Shown here piece by piece: positions 24,060 through 38,221 of a DNA stretch of 64,000 nt. Where the stretch lies: assembly GCA_037043235.1 (NCBI GenBank), contig JAWRVZ010000051.1:2396001-2460000 (forward strand), written 5' to 3'. The notes under the pieces are model-generated. The model did not search any database and had not been told where the DNA came from. It saw only the letters and a list, made by a program, of their open reading frames with translations. Origin of the DNA: Rhodeus uyekii (Eukaryota; Chordata; Actinopteri; Cypriniformes; Acheilognathidae). A program made the translations under genes and the position numbers. Each line of letters opens with the position of its first letter. Positions within the stretch are counted from its first letter, which is position 1.

Positions 24060-24380
24060 TTTACATTTATGCATTTGGTAGATCTAATGATCACCAAGAC
24101 TGCATTTATTAAATAAAATATACAATAAAAACAGTAATATTGTGAAATATTGTGACAAAATGATAATAAAAGTTTTTCACTTAAATTTATTTAAAAAATT
24201 AACATATTCCTGTAATGATAAAGCTGAATTTGAATGATGCTGAAAATCACAGGTATACATTGTACAGAATATTTATTGAAATATAAAACAGTTATTTTTC
24301 ATTCTAATAAGATTTAACAACATTGCTGTTTTTACTGTATTTTTTTGAATAAATAAATGCAGCCTTGGTGAAAAAAAACT
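24060..24380. mobile_element. Interspersed repeat family A, fold-back dimer
   Basis: The left half reads forward (ATCACCAAGACTGCATTTAT, AACAGTAATATTGTGAAATA). The right half reads in reverse and ends AAATGCAGCCTTGGTGA. The two 140-bp halves are therefore inverted about a centre near 24235. A SINE/LINE tail fragment (TTTACATTTATGCATTTGG) precedes it at 24060. Confidence 0.55.
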
Positions 24381-25203
24381 AAAAAAAAATTTAATGCTTC
24401 CTATCTTTTGACAGGTACCATATACAGATATATTAAGAAATGTCATCATTATGTTATATATTAAGTTATATATTAAGAAACTCCTATCATCAAATTCCCA
24501 ACTTTATCCTGGCAAATCTAAGCAGAATTTATGATACTGCTATCGCATAATCTTTTTCTGGCTTTCTCACTAGAGGGGTTGAAAGGTATTATTTTATTTT
24601 CCTTTTATCTTATTTATTCCTCAATGTTATGTAAAACTCTTTGGAACAAAGTTTATTATAATCACTATACAAAAAAAATACTAATTTAAACTCCAGAGGA
24701 GACACAGAGTTTCAGTTTAGTTCTCATGAGAACTCATGAAAACTTCACATAACTCGACACACACGTTACTTTGACCTCCATATGAAACACGTTGCAGAGA
24801 ACATCACACAAGTTGCAAAAGTAGCAAGAAAGCAGAAAATGTACACAGTAAATAATTAACAGTAAAAGCAAAAGTGTATGGCCTTCTGGCATGCATCATT
24901 ATTTTCTGAATGCCATGGTATGTTTTGGACCAAGTCCAATCAATGCATCAAGACAAAATCCGAATTGAATTGTTATCACTGACTGCATTTGGCAAAGTCA
25001 GCAAGTTAAAATCATTCGACCTTTGAGTTACTGTATCGCAACTGTAAAAAGAATAAGGTCATTTTTATTCATTTGTACATCAAGTTACAAAATCACCCAT
25101 TCCCATGTAAGTCCAATCATTTTTATTTCTTATATTGGGTCACTTTAGAGCCCAAAGTTAGCCAGCCGTACCACTGGAGCCTTCTCAAAAAATATGAAAA
25201 ATT
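24381..25203. other. Unassigned DNA
   Basis: 24610-24685 weakly resembles a LINE tail (ATGTAAAACTCTTTGGAAC). Otherwise nothing recognised. Confidence 0.35.
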
Positions 25204-26464
25204 AGGGATGCATCGATATGAAAATGTTGGCCATTCTTTATATTTGAAAGCCGATAACCGATATATTTGCCTATAAATCTAAATCCAAATTTGTATGTAC
25301 TTTGAGAGCCTGAATACAAAAGCAAAAGGCTCACCATTAAAAGCCATATGCCAAACACTTCAACACAAATCAAGAGCAATACAGTACATTAAATTAATTT
25401 AACTCTCCAATGGACAACTTTCTTTATAAAAAAATAATTAAATGGTAAACATTTTCAATAAGGTGTTATTTTGTGAGCATTAGTTAACATCAACCAACAC
25501 TGAATGAACAATCTTTCTACTGCATTTGTTAATCTCAACATTTTCTAAGACATTTTTAAGATCCAAAGTCTGTAAACATTAGTTAACGCACTGTGAACAA
25601 ACATGAACACAAATCTTTTTCATTATTAAAGGTTATTGCTCTCTGTTAGTTCATGTTTGTTACCGCATTAACAAATGAGACTGTAATGTAAAGTGTTACC
25701 AAAAAAACAACAAAAACAAATGAAATAAAATGAAATCTCCTCTGCACAGACAATAAGGAAATTATGTAAATTAAACCATGTTGTTGGTAAAAAATAAGAG
25801 AAAAATAAATAGCTAGTTATTAACACACGCAAACTGAAGCGCTTTGATAGAAGATCAATTAATACATCTTGTGTAAGATAAATACGAAATAACATTATAT
25901 TACTATAACTTACATTTGCACAAAAATCACACAGAGATGGACTTGAACCAAGTTACATAGTCAGAATGAGTTACAACACAGAAACTAAACCCAAAGAATT
26001 CACAGCATTTTATTACAATAATGTATACAATTATAATGTTTTACTGTGCAGCCCCAATCAGAGTTACTAACGTTTTGCATTGCTGGAACAATGAAACCCA
26101 TCCTATATGAGATCAATCAGATATTTACACAACATAAACGTAATATTCTGTCTTATATCTGCACAAAATGACACAAATGCACAAGTGAACTTGAAGGAAG
26201 TTACTTTGTAATCAGAATGTGTAACTCTTGCTGTGGACGACAAGCTGAAAAACACACAAGCTGAAGAATTCACAGCGTTTTATTACAGTAGAGTTCTGAT
26301 ATTATGGATATGACAGTCACAGTAGTTATTAATGTTGTGCATCACTGTTTGAGTGATGGAAGTACAGATCTGAAGGGTCTCAGCTGAAGGAAATAATACA
26401 TTATTTATCAGCTTTAAGATATCAGCCGATACCGATGTGGTGGACGATATATTGTGCATCACTA
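25204..26464. mobile_element. hAT-like non-autonomous element with AGGGATGCA-type ends
   Basis: Left end AGGGATGCATCGATATG with AGCCGATAACCGATAT inside; right end CAGCCGATACCGATG, then TATTGTGCATCACT. These match the common fish end AGGGATGCACCGATA in inverted orientation. Two diverged direct repeats lie inside (25919-26010 and 26160-26290), both ending GAATTCACAGC.TTTTATTAC. No transposase frame and no clear 8-bp target duplication. Another MITE (25456-25700) is nested inside. Confidence 0.5.
25456..25700. mobile_element. Nested palindromic fish MITE
   Basis: Left CAATAAGGTGTTATTTTG, right CTGTAATGTAAAGTGTTACC, with internal inverted words GCATTAGTTAACATC, AACATTAGTTAACGC and GTTAGTTCATG. 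This pattern is common in cyprinid genomes. No coding DNA. Confidence 0.45.
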
Positions 26465-27218
26465 TAAAAACGTATAATAATAAGTAAAATAAATGACATC
26501 CATAGCACTCCTTTTTTTCTCGTCCTTTCTTTTTCTTTCCTCCAAAAATATTCCACTGTTTTGCTGTCTAGTCTTCTCCATCATGCTTTTAAAACAATGA
26601 TTTGGCAAAGATTTCTCCCGAGACAGGACAGAGAAACCATGGGGAGAAGCACAGTCAGGAATCCCCAGGTGACTCACAACCTGCCCACCTGCCCGGAGAG
26701 AAGAAACCAGAAACAGACACAGAGAAGAAAGGGATTTGACAATGCTGTGTGTGTGTGTGTGTGTGTGAGAGAGATAAAAGACAGCTCAGTGAAACTGAAG
26801 TCACTAGTGTTTGGGACACACTATGTAGAAGTCTGTTCACTGAATAATTCATAACATCAGAAAACATTATGTAGAAGCATTTAAAAATACTAATTTATTC
26901 ATAATTTATTCATCATTTAATTTATTTTACATAGCTTATGGAAGCAATAAGCAAGTCCGTAAAACAGTCTTACAAAACAGCCATAACTGGGGTTACGTGC
27001 AACAAACTTATGTATTCTGTAAAGCAGTTTCCATTACTTCCAGTTCAGGTCTTTTGTATGTTAAATATCGAGCCGTTTTCCTCAAGATACTTTCAGAGGA
27101 GCAAAGAAGAGCATAATCTATATTCATCACATCTTTAGATACATATAAAAAAATAAAATTTTCACTAACATTTATATATTCATAATGAATTCAACTTAAG
27201 TCTTAATGTTTATGTAAT
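26465..27218. other. Unassigned DNA with a short (TG)n tract
   Basis: (TG)n at 26746-26767. No recognised gene; the small frames here are chance. Confidence 0.4.
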
Positions 27219-27398
27219 GTAAATTTATGCATTTGCATTTATGCATTTGGCAACTTACATTGCATTCAAGAAACGCACTGAATGCGTTTGAAACGCATTC
27301 TTGCTTTCCCTGGGATCGAACCCATGACCTTGGTGTTGCAAGCGCTGCTCTCTACTATTAGAGAGCACCAATGCTCTACTGATTGAGCTACATGAAAT
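27219..27398 (-). mobile_element. tRNA-derived SINE (reverse), rearranged
   Basis: On the minus strand: TGAGCTACATG... reversed head, GGTTCGATCCCAGGGAAAGC, then the tail with ATGCATAAATG. The tail is duplicated (ATTTATGCATTTG twice at about 27225-27250), and a 21-nt palindrome GAATGCGTTTG/AAACGCATTC lies at 27280-27300. The head carries an extra GAGAGCA duplication near 27345-27366. Confidence 0.75.
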
Positions 27399-30300
27399 CT
27401 TATCATACATTATCATAAAAAAACAAACTCCTCTTAACTAAAATGTTTAGATGCTTAATTATTTAGCAAACTGAGAGCAAATTATGTTTTTCATAGCTTT
27501 TAGAGCAAGAGCGCAATACAGCAGTTTGTGATACATAGGGCTTGTTGTGTTTCCTTAAATAAATAATATAGTAGAGGACTGACAAGGAAAGTCAATTTAT
27601 TCGTTATTTATGTATTTATTGGATATTAGTTATTTAAATATTAATTGGGTTACAATATTTTTCAACACAAGTGAAGTACATACAGAATAAATATAATTAT
27701 ATATATATATATATGGTTACATCAATCGTGTTTGTTACATATTTTTGTAGTTGAGAACTGTTTAATAAATAATGTAAACATGAATATGTCTATTCTCTTG
27801 ATGTGCTGCATGAGCTGAATTAAAGTGCTAAATGTGCGTTCAAATGTGAGTTCAAATCGTTCAAAGTTTGTAAAATCACAACTGGTTCCCACATTCAATT
27901 GCATTCTCGCTTTTCTGTCCATCTTGAAATGAAACATTTTGATGCGTATCAGAGGCATCGTTCATCTGTTCACTAGTCGGGTGTCGCCAGGCCAAGTTTA
28001 GGTGGGCTTCAGCGTCAGAAGCAGAGGACGAGGTGTGTGCGTTTATCGATAGACTGTAATGATATCCGCATCAGTTCTTTGTCATATATGCAGTTCTAGA
28101 TCATGTAATGCAGGAATAATACGCCGTTGAAACCCCATGACACTTCCTCTAGTAAAAATACATATGAAGACGTACTTTATTTGAAATATTACATTTAATT
28201 TCTAAAAATGATGAATATGGCATTAGATTAACAAGCGGTCATGCACAGAAATGATTAAGACAGAATCAGTGACAGGATACAGCACTCATTCAAACATCAT
28301 GTAGAGTTATTTCATTCAGTTAAATAATGACCCAACAGCTGATTGTGACATATTTATTAACCTTAGAAAAAGAATTTGTGATGGGTTTTTTTTCATGTCA
28401 CTTTGAATTATAGAAGCGGCAAATAGATTCATGTGCCGTTATTCTTTTAAACAGAAAACAAAAAAGCAGAGGTTTAATACAAGCACATTAACATGTTGCT
28501 CATCTAGACATTCATAGTAACAAAGTTTGTCTATATTCTAAATAAATAATGAATATGATCTGGTTAGTTAAAATGATTCAGGGATTGACGTGATGTACTC
28601 CTGCTTATTTTAGTTTACAAAAATACATCAATGCTCAGTTTCACAGACAAGGTCAAAGAAGTCCCAGGCTGAAATGTATGTTTGAGCATGTTTGCACCTG
28701 ACATATCTTAAAATATACCAGTGTCATGGTTTTGTCTCATGATGCACACCAGTGATGTTTTTTTGAAGTATAAACATGTCCTAATATGACTACGATCTAA
28801 TCCTGTCATAATCTAAACTGTCTGAGAAACCAGACTTATTTTATTTATTATTATTTAAATCATACCCTCACTGGGTGATATTATTAATATTAATATTAAA
28901 ATTTTAATTTTAAACCCTAATATTAAAATCCAAGAAACGCCCCTATTACTGGCTGTTCTTATGACAACAAGTACATACGCTATTCACAATAACAATAATG
29001 CTTTGTTTTAATAGACTAAATATGAATATAGGCTAAATAAAGTCTTCTAAAAACATGATGTATTATATTTAAGAAAATATTTCGCTGTTGGACACTGTTC
29101 AGTACGGATGTGTAATATCCAAATGTAAGGTTGAACTGACTAAATGGAAACTTTGTGTGGGACTAACATTTTAAAAACATATTTATATTGCACAAATCAG
29201 GATCATAAGTGCAACAGCATTCATTATAAAACAGTTGTAGAGAGAAGATTATAGACTACAACTTCAATTATCATTGATGTAATTTATACACCAAAATATA
29301 GCCTACTTTTTAACTAAAAACCTATTTTTACTAAGCAATTCTGTAATATGTTAACTTTATTAAAAACAAAAACAATATGGCAACTAAATGTTTGATTTCC
29401 ATACATCACTGACCCCTGCCATCACAGAGGGATCAGACGAGACATTAAATGGCCACTGAATGAAGAAAGAGATAATCACTACAACAAACTAATCTAAGGA
29501 GGCGTGCAACTCTCAATGAATTCACACGCAGATACACTTACTCCACCATTCTCTCATTCCCCATGTTCTTGCTTTGCACGCAAACACACACACACGCATG
29601 CGCACGCACATGCACACACACAAAGTTGTTTATCCTTCCTAATTTCAGAGATTCAGCCAAAGATTGCTAAATCTCTATAATTACAAAACACTATGGTTTC
29701 ATTTCCTGGGCTTTATTGGATATGATAGCATACTTCTTTCCTTCACTGTCAAATTTAAGTACATTTCATTTTTCATTTTTATTTTAATACATTACATGAA
29801 TAATCTTCATGATTAATCTTTTGAATTTTCATGTCCACTTACAGTCTATTTGTATTTTGAATTCTGATTTTGATAAAGTCGGTGATATTCTGTGAACCCA
29901 AACTGTATTTTGTGCTTTTGAACATATTTAAAATGTATGAATTTCATTGCATTAGAAATTTACTACCCGAGTGGCTTTTGCTAACAAATTATGTAAGACA
30001 AAAGTCTTTTTAAAAGTATTTTGCTTGAAAACTGCCACTTTGTTTGGTAAATTATAACCTGTACTTTTACATGCCCAGGGCAAGCTTGAGATTTTGAGCT
30101 AAATTGCTTCCATAGCATGTCTTCTTTCAGACAAGTGGAATGGAAACATCCAAAATACACATTATTTATAGTCAATATGTTAAAAAAATAAGATTTGTCC
30201 GTTTTGATTTCATGGTTCTTTACAGGGTTTGTGTTTCTTCAGGGAAATGAGAAGATCTGTTAAAGCAGTTTATAATGAACTACAGTCGACACTTTAAAGG

Positions 30301-31069
30301 AACCTGATGAGAGACAGAGTAAGAGAAACACGGCCAGAGATAATTATTCACAACAGATGCGATATGTGAACCCAAAGCTAATACAAACAAACACAAGGAT
30401 ATTTCTGAAAGCAAACAGACACGAACGGAACATCAACAGATCTGCAAGTGTTCAACAAAGTCAAGGAAGTCACGGCACACTGTCCAAAACACACGACCCA
30501 CAGAGAAAACTAGGTCAGTCCAATGGCATCAATAGGATTTGGCAAAGATTTTTAACCTGTTTCACCGCAGTGAGCTTCCTTTCAATATAGATGCACTTTA
30601 TCGATTTTTACGGGTAGGTCAATAATTGTGATTGGCTCTGGAAAAAGTGCAGATTGACCAATAAAAATACACTGTTGAATTACCAAGTTTCCATTTTTTC
30701 TGTCCTCACTTGAAGTGAAAATGCTGTGGCAAATTCAGAACATGTTTGATCTCAGTGAACATCAAATATGCTCTGAATGGCAAATCATATCGGAGAGACT
30801 GAAGACTGTGAGTTGTAACACTGTTAGTTTAACCACTTTGAAATTAGATACAGAGATGAAATCATACAAGATCATCATGTTCTGAGGATGAGAAGAAGTT
30901 GTCTGCATACAATTATAATGGATTTAATGGGATTTAATTAAGTTTTTAAGTTGAAAAAAACCTTTTGCATTATAATTTCATCTGGGATCAGGTTAAGGAT
31001 TATTAAATGACAAAACTGGTATTATGAGCTAATACTGTTTATTCAATCTTACATACGCTGACGGTAAGT
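27399..31069. other. Unassigned AT-rich unique-looking DNA
   Basis: (AT)n at 27699-27714; CA-rich patch at 29583-29622. At 28630-28730 the words TTTCACAGACAAGG, GTCCCAGGCTGAAATGTATG and ACATATCTTAAAATATACCA resemble another dispersed cyprinid repeat. No gene or RNA recognised. Confidence 0.4.
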
Positions 31070-31350
31070 CTCTTATGCTCACCAAGGGTGGATTTATTTC
31101 TAATAAATTCTAATAAATTCATTCTAATCATTAATTCAGAAATCATTCTAATATGCTGATTTGCTGCTTGAGAAACATTTCTTATTTTTATTCATTTTTC
31201 GAAACAGTTTTGCTGCTTAATATTCTTGGAGAAACTATAAGATATTTCTCAGAATTCTTTAATTTAATTTACTTCACTTTTGATTTAATTTAATGCACTC
31301 TTCCTTCTAAAATTATACTGTAATAATAAAAAAGTGCATATAGAACCCAA
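31070..31350 (+). mobile_element. Interspersed repeat family A (forward copy)
   Basis: TTATGCTCACCAAGGGTGGA, TCAGAAATCATTCTAATATG, CTGATTTGCTGCTTGAGAAA and TTTTGCTGCTTAATATT match the family. The central part (TTCAGCATCATTACTCC block) is deleted. Confidence 0.6.
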
Positions 31351-33294
<1,944 letters not shown>

Positions 33295-33452
33295 AGCTTT
33301 CCTGTTGCTCAATCAGTAGAGCGTTGGTGCTTACAACACCAAGGTCATGGGTTCGAACCCAGGGAAAGCAAGAACTGATTTAAATGTGTTCCTTGAATGC
33401 AATGTAAGTCGCTTTGGATAAAAGCGTCTGCCAAATGTGTAAATGTAAATTA
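33295..33452 (+). mobile_element. tRNA-derived SINE (best-preserved copy)
   Basis: TAGCTTTCCTGTTGCTCAAT then CAGTAGAGCGTTGGTGC (A-box region), CACCAAGGTCATGGGTTCGA (B-box), the body GGGAAAGCAAGAACTGATTT, then GTAAGTCGCTTTGGATAAAA and GCGTCTGCCAAATG. The head resembles a tRNA without a paired acceptor stem. The tail is shared with the LINE at 53800-53856. Confidence 0.85.
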
Positions 33453-33536
33453 ATATTTACTTCAGGCAAAATGCATGTCTTGCCCTTGTGCCAGGAAACA
33501 CATCATCAGAGGAGAGGAGTTGATTCAAGGAATTAA

Positions 33537-33725
33537 AATCAAGTCACATTTATTTCTCTAGCGCTTTATACAATACAAATTGTTACAGTGATCCAGCATC
33601 CAGCTAAGTTCTCATCCAATAGCGTCAGTGCAGTCAAATCAATCATTTTGCTGAATATTAATTTCCCCAACTAAGCAGGCCAGGGGTGAGGCACCTAAAC
33701 TTTGGGAGAAACCAGGCTTAAACTC
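33537..33725. mobile_element. Dispersed teleost repeat fragment
   Basis: AGTCACATTTATTTCTCTAG then CGCTTTATACAA, later TTCCCCAACTAAGCAGGCCA and CTTTGGGAGAAACCAGGCTT. These words match a widespread fish repeat with the same order. No coding capacity. Confidence 0.5.
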
Positions 33726-33978
33726 AAAAGATTCATGGAATAATATCATTCAAAATATTTCATCCAGCTGCTTCAGCTTGAAGATTGGAAAAAATCCTGC
33801 AGGCATTTGGTGGAGGGGAGTTGGTTGAAGCTGGTCACAGGGGTCTGTACAGAGGACTTTGTGAAGTTCTCGTGTTCTTTGCTTAAGTTCTTTGCAAAGG
33901 CTGACTGATCGACGACGAAGACTTTGCAGGGGATCTGTCTAGTTATTATGTGCACAGATAAATCATTGAAAATATATA

Positions 33979-34523
33979 CAGTAATCCCTCGCCACTTCAT
34001 GGTTCAAGTTTCGCGGCCTTTGTGCATCGCAGATTTTTCAAAAATATTAATCGAAAAATAAAAATTCAAAAAATACCGCCATATCGGCAGCCGTATTGCG
34101 GAAAGCAGCGTTGCTTCATCGTGATGCAAGAGAAATGGTTTCCCAGGATGCCAGACAAAGAGAGAAACTCTCTCAGAGGCTTTGTACACGCCCACAGCAC
34201 TCAGACAAGAAACGTGATTGGTTCCCGGCGCGAGATCGACCAATCAGAGCACGAGTGGAGTGGGAGCCTCTTCGCCAAGATACTACTGTCATTGATGAGT
34301 GTAGAGCACCATAATACGTATCGCATGAGAGAGATAGTAAATATATAATATTAAGGTTTTATAATTAAATAGATTTAATTAAAAAATATTTAAAGTATAA
34401 ATATACATACTTTAAACATTCTAGTACCTACACACACATGTACGAAAATTCCTAGGGGGGCCAATCCTACTTCACGGATCGCGGGGGGATCCGGTCCACA
34501 TTAACCACGATACACGAGGGATC
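33979..34523. mobile_element. Tigger/pogo-type MITE
   Basis: Begins CAGTAATCCCTCGCC after TA (33977-33978), contains TTCGCGGCC, and ends TTCACGGATCGCGG, then CACGAGGGAT. CAGTAATCCCTCG ends with TA targets are typical of pogo/Tigger elements. The right end lacks its last bases (expected ATTACTG). The 108- and 72-codon frames inside are not transposase. Confidence 0.65.
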
Positions 34524-35828
34524 TAGAAACATAAAAGGAGGAGCTAGAAACATCCCTTGCTAGTGTACACTATAACTAGTATGCAGTACACTCGGACTGA
34601 AGGTCTGTTGGTTGGGACTCTGGGATTGTTAGAGGAAATGTACCAGCGCTCACCGTGATTACAATCCCCCTCAAACTACCAGTCTCTACCAGTCTCTCTA
34701 CCAGTCTCAAACTACCAAGTCCTCGAGTATAACTATGCATGTGTGTTTATAAAGCTTAGATAAAGACATACAGAAAACTAAATTACCATTGGCTTGCTCC
34801 CAAACTACTTCTCTCCTCTCCTCTCCTCTTTTCCCCATACATACGGTTGAAGAGATCAGTGCCAGTGAGGATTTGGAATTAGATGACTCAAATGTTCCTT
34901 TCTGAAGATCCTCTCGGGTTGATTAGCTCAGCGTGTGTGCATTTGTGTAAGCCAGTAGGGCAGCAAACAGGCCGATAAAATGTACTGTACTTCCAAACCC
35001 TGGGGTACAACTAACAGAGGTTTGTCTTATTCTCACAAACACAGAAAAACCCACCGCGCAACATGCATACACTCGCTAGCTTTCCATGCTTTATGGGGAC
35101 ATTCCATAGACATAATGATTTTTATATCTTTATTATATCCTTATTGGTTTTATCTGGTTTTATAAAACCAAACATAAATTAGTATGTGTATTAATCAGTT
35201 TCACTTGTGATGACTGCTGGCTGGTGATTTAAGGTTTTACTATCCTTGTGTGGATATCCTTGTTTGGTCTCCACAATGTAATGTAAACCTGTACACACAC
35301 ACACACACAAGCTTAAGTAAACACAATAGTTCTCAAAGCACCTAAATGATTCAGTTTCCCTACGGTCAGCTCTGGAGAAACTGCACTGGGCTGGTGTGAA
35401 TATTCTGCAGTACACTGGCTGGTGTTATACTTGTAATGTCTCATTTTCCATACCATCCCTGGTGACAGTAAAGCACAAACACAATTACACGAGCTGCAAG
35501 GGATGCGAGTCTCACACAGAAAACAACAAAACCAAAAGGTCTAATTTAAGGCCAGAAAAAGAAAGGGGGATAAAATTGTTGTGCTCTGTTTTTTAAACCT
35601 CATCCCTTTTATTTTCTCCTTCATTTCCTTCATTTTATTAAATTCACTTTCTATATTGTCTGGGCAGCGCCGTAATGACTGTCTTCTACTGTTTGCCTAT
35701 TTTCTCTTTCCAGGCTTATTAAAAATCTTTGTAGAAGCTACATATACACACACACACATACGGCAAACCAGAACAAAAGACGTGGTTGAATATGACATCA
35801 GAAATCAGCTTTTGTCGGTTATAAAAAT
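34524..35828. other. Unassigned DNA
   Basis: (TCTCC)n at about 34804-34830; short (AC)n at 35293-35309 and 35748-35758. No gene recognised. Confidence 0.4.
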
Positions 35829-35930
35829 ATGATTTCAAGGAAACATTTCAATAGAACATCAACAATTTAGAGAGAGTCATTCTTCTCTAATTTGACAGGC
35901 TCCTATTGAAATATTTCTTTGAAAAATCAT
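35829..35930. other. 102-nt hairpin (long inverted repeat)
   Basis: The left arm 35829-35854 (ATGATTTCAAGGAAACATTT...) and right arm 35903-35930 (CTATTGAAATATTTCTTTGA...) are about 85% complementary. A second inner stem pairs AATTTAGAGAG with CTTCTCTAATTT. A folded RNA would have two stacked stems and a small apical loop. It could be a tiny MITE or a precursor-miRNA-like hairpin; no miRNA is recognised. Confidence 0.5.
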
Positions 35931-36222
35931 AATTGTGGGAATCCACGACAGCACATATTGCAGCACAGAATGAGTATGCTTGCGGCTGTAAAACCGAATT
36001 ATCCTCCAAAGAGAGTGCATGTTTGTTCTTTCATTTTACTGAAAACAAAACAGCGATCTGATAGTGTATTGCTGGGTTGATGCCAGCCCTCCTCAAACAA
36101 GTGTGAGTATCATGTGTTCAGGTCTTCACAATCAGCTTTCGGTGATGAGAATAATGACGAATCTAATGATTCTGTTTTTGATTGTTTTGAACTGGTTCTT
36201 TAATGATTATTTTAGTACTTAT

Positions 36223-36223
<1 letters not shown>

Positions 36224-36265
<42 letters not shown>
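36224..36265 (+). repeat. (AC)21 microsatellite
   Basis: 42 bp of AC repeats. Confidence 0.95.
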
Positions 36266-36271
<6 letters not shown>

Positions 36272-36351
36272 AGAGAAAGAGACAGGCATAAGGGCTGCCC
36301 GATGACCAAAAGTTGAAAGTTTATCATTTGCATGTTTTTCTATTGTGTTAT

Positions 36352-36500
36352 TTAGCTTTCCTGTAGCTCAACCAGTAGAGCATTGGTGCTTGCAACACAA
36401 AGGTCATGGGTTCAATCCCAGGGAAAGCAAGAACTGATTCAATGAGTTCCTTGAATGCAATGTAAGTCGCTTTGGATAAAAACGTCGGCCAAATGCATGT
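36352..36500 (+). mobile_element. tRNA-derived SINE
   Basis: TAGCTTTCCTGTAGCTCAAC, CAGTAGAGCATTGGTGCTTG, GGTCATGGGTTCAATCCCAG, GCAATGTAAGTCGCTTTGGA and AAACGTCGGCCAAATGCATG. Head and body are complete; the tail is slightly diverged. Confidence 0.85.
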
Positions 36501-37249
36501 GCCTTTAAGGCTTGTCGATTTTAAACATTCAAGCGCAAGACGACATGAAAATAATGCACCCAGAAAGCAGCAACTGACAGCACACAAAGAAGTGAGTAAA
36601 CGTATGTCTTAAGTGAATGTTAACAGTGGCGAATGAAAGCGCATGTGTGACAGTATTAGGACATTGGATATGTGCATTATATCGTAAAGTGACAGCAGCC
36701 AAATATACTTCTGCTGTCTGTGGTTTTTTTAATGTTAATCAAACAAAAAAAGATCATTCAAAGCTCTAGACTCAATAACCTTTGTATCTTTAATAAGGAT
36801 TCATCTATATTTAATGTATACAGGGAAGACTACGCACTGTTAGTTTACATTTGATCATTCAATTTCGGCAACTGTCTACTTCATCTGTATCTATACTGTT
36901 AGATATACTTGAGAAAACTTGAAAACACTGTTTCTTTAATGTGTATCGTTTTTCTATTATGTTGTTGATTATTTTTTCTTATTCCATTAGATAATGTTTA
37001 CTTGTCATTAATAATGTATATTTTATGTTATATCTATGTAACTTTTTGTTTTTTTGCACTGTTCTTGCATTCCATGTAAAAAGTCAAATAAAAAATGTAT
37101 TAGCCAATGGTTACTTGACCTTCAGTATGTCTGTAGAGGGTTGCTTCCTCAAGACTTCATGAAAAGAAAGAAAGAAAGCTTGTTTCCAACTAGGTTAGTT
37201 TTTACCTGACTCTATCAGTGTTTTGTTACATTTCAGCCCTAAGCAAGGC
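36501..37249. other. Unassigned AT-rich DNA
   Basis: A LINE-tail-like AAGTCAAATAAAAAATG at about 37080; otherwise nothing recognised. Confidence 0.35.
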
Positions 37250-37252
37250 CAG

Positions 37253-37301
<49 letters not shown>

Positions 37302-37680
37302 GAGAAGCTGAGAATCTGAAAGTAAGTAGCAGTAGTAGACGTGGGATTATGAGGGTCACACTGGATTTATATCAAATGTCACAAAAAAAACAGGTTTTTC
37401 AAGAGGTGACAATGGGGTGAAGGGAGAGAATGAATGAATGAGTGATCGAGAGAGAGCGAGTGAGTGAGTGTGGGAGGTGTGATGGCAGTGAAGTGAAAAA
37501 CAGAAAGAGAAAGATAAGCGCTACAGTCCAATCTCAGGAGATGACTTTGCTGGCCAACCTTCAAAGCACTTCAAAATTGAAAACGTGAATTGAGCGTGAT
37601 GAGAGAAAGAGAGAGAGGGAAAAAGAAAGGAGAGTGTGAAGAGGAGGAGGATGGAGGGAGGGAGAGTGAACTTAGCTGTG
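37250..37680 (+). repeat. Purine-rich tract with (GA)n core
   Basis: (GA)n at 37259-37302, then GAGAGAGCGAGTGAGTGAG at about 37449, AGAAAGAGAGAGAGGG and GGAGGAGGATGGAGGGAG. A polypurine bias covers over 400 bp on the plus strand. No gene. Confidence 0.75.
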
Positions 37681-37744
37681 GATGAGCTACTGCATTTGAA
37701 TTTGAAATTGGACACACAGTGGGTCAGTCAGAGATGCCGTGGCA

Positions 37745-37925
37745 TACTGAGATCTCGTTCACCTCTCTCATCTCCTTTTGTCTCATGTCCTCTTGCCTTT
37801 ATTTTTCTCACGTCATCTCATCTCCTCCCCTTTCACCTTATCTCATCTTCTCTCTTCTCCTCTTTTCATTTAGTTCATTTCTCTTCCTCATCTCTTCTCC
37901 TTTTGTCTCATCGTTTCTCTTCGGC
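37745..37925 (+). repeat. Pyrimidine-rich (CTCATCTCC)-type tract
   Basis: Imperfect repeats of TCTCATCTCCTTTTGTCTCA and CTTCTCTCTTCTCC, directly after the purine tract on the same strand. Coding-looking serine-rich frames across it are artefacts. Confidence 0.75.
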
Positions 37926-38045
37926 AAGGTTTAACATGCCAGATGGTTTTATGATATTAAGCATCTCTAGAGATTCAGCATGTGAGAGACTTCTGCTCGT
38001 CCGATATGTTAACACACAGGCATGAGGAGAAATCCAGACAGCCTT

Positions 38046-38146
<101 letters not shown>

Positions 38147-38221
38147 ACCACATGCAGACTGTAAATGTGTTTAAACATCAGTCATTGAAGTTACGGTTCA
38201 AAGCGACCATCTTTTGCACTT

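Noticed and set aside
33310..33365. tRNA-like sequence with A and B boxes
   Set aside because: No paired acceptor stem; it recurs as the head of a SINE with a constant body and LINE-type tail, so it is not a functional tRNA gene.
34528..34545. ACATAAAAGGAGGAGCTAG as another LTR copy
   Set aside because: Only about 15 bases match the LTR at 60-90; the flanks do not, so chance similarity is likely.
37636..38025. 129-codon serine/leucine-rich frame
   Set aside because: Product of the CT-rich simple repeat, with no domain.
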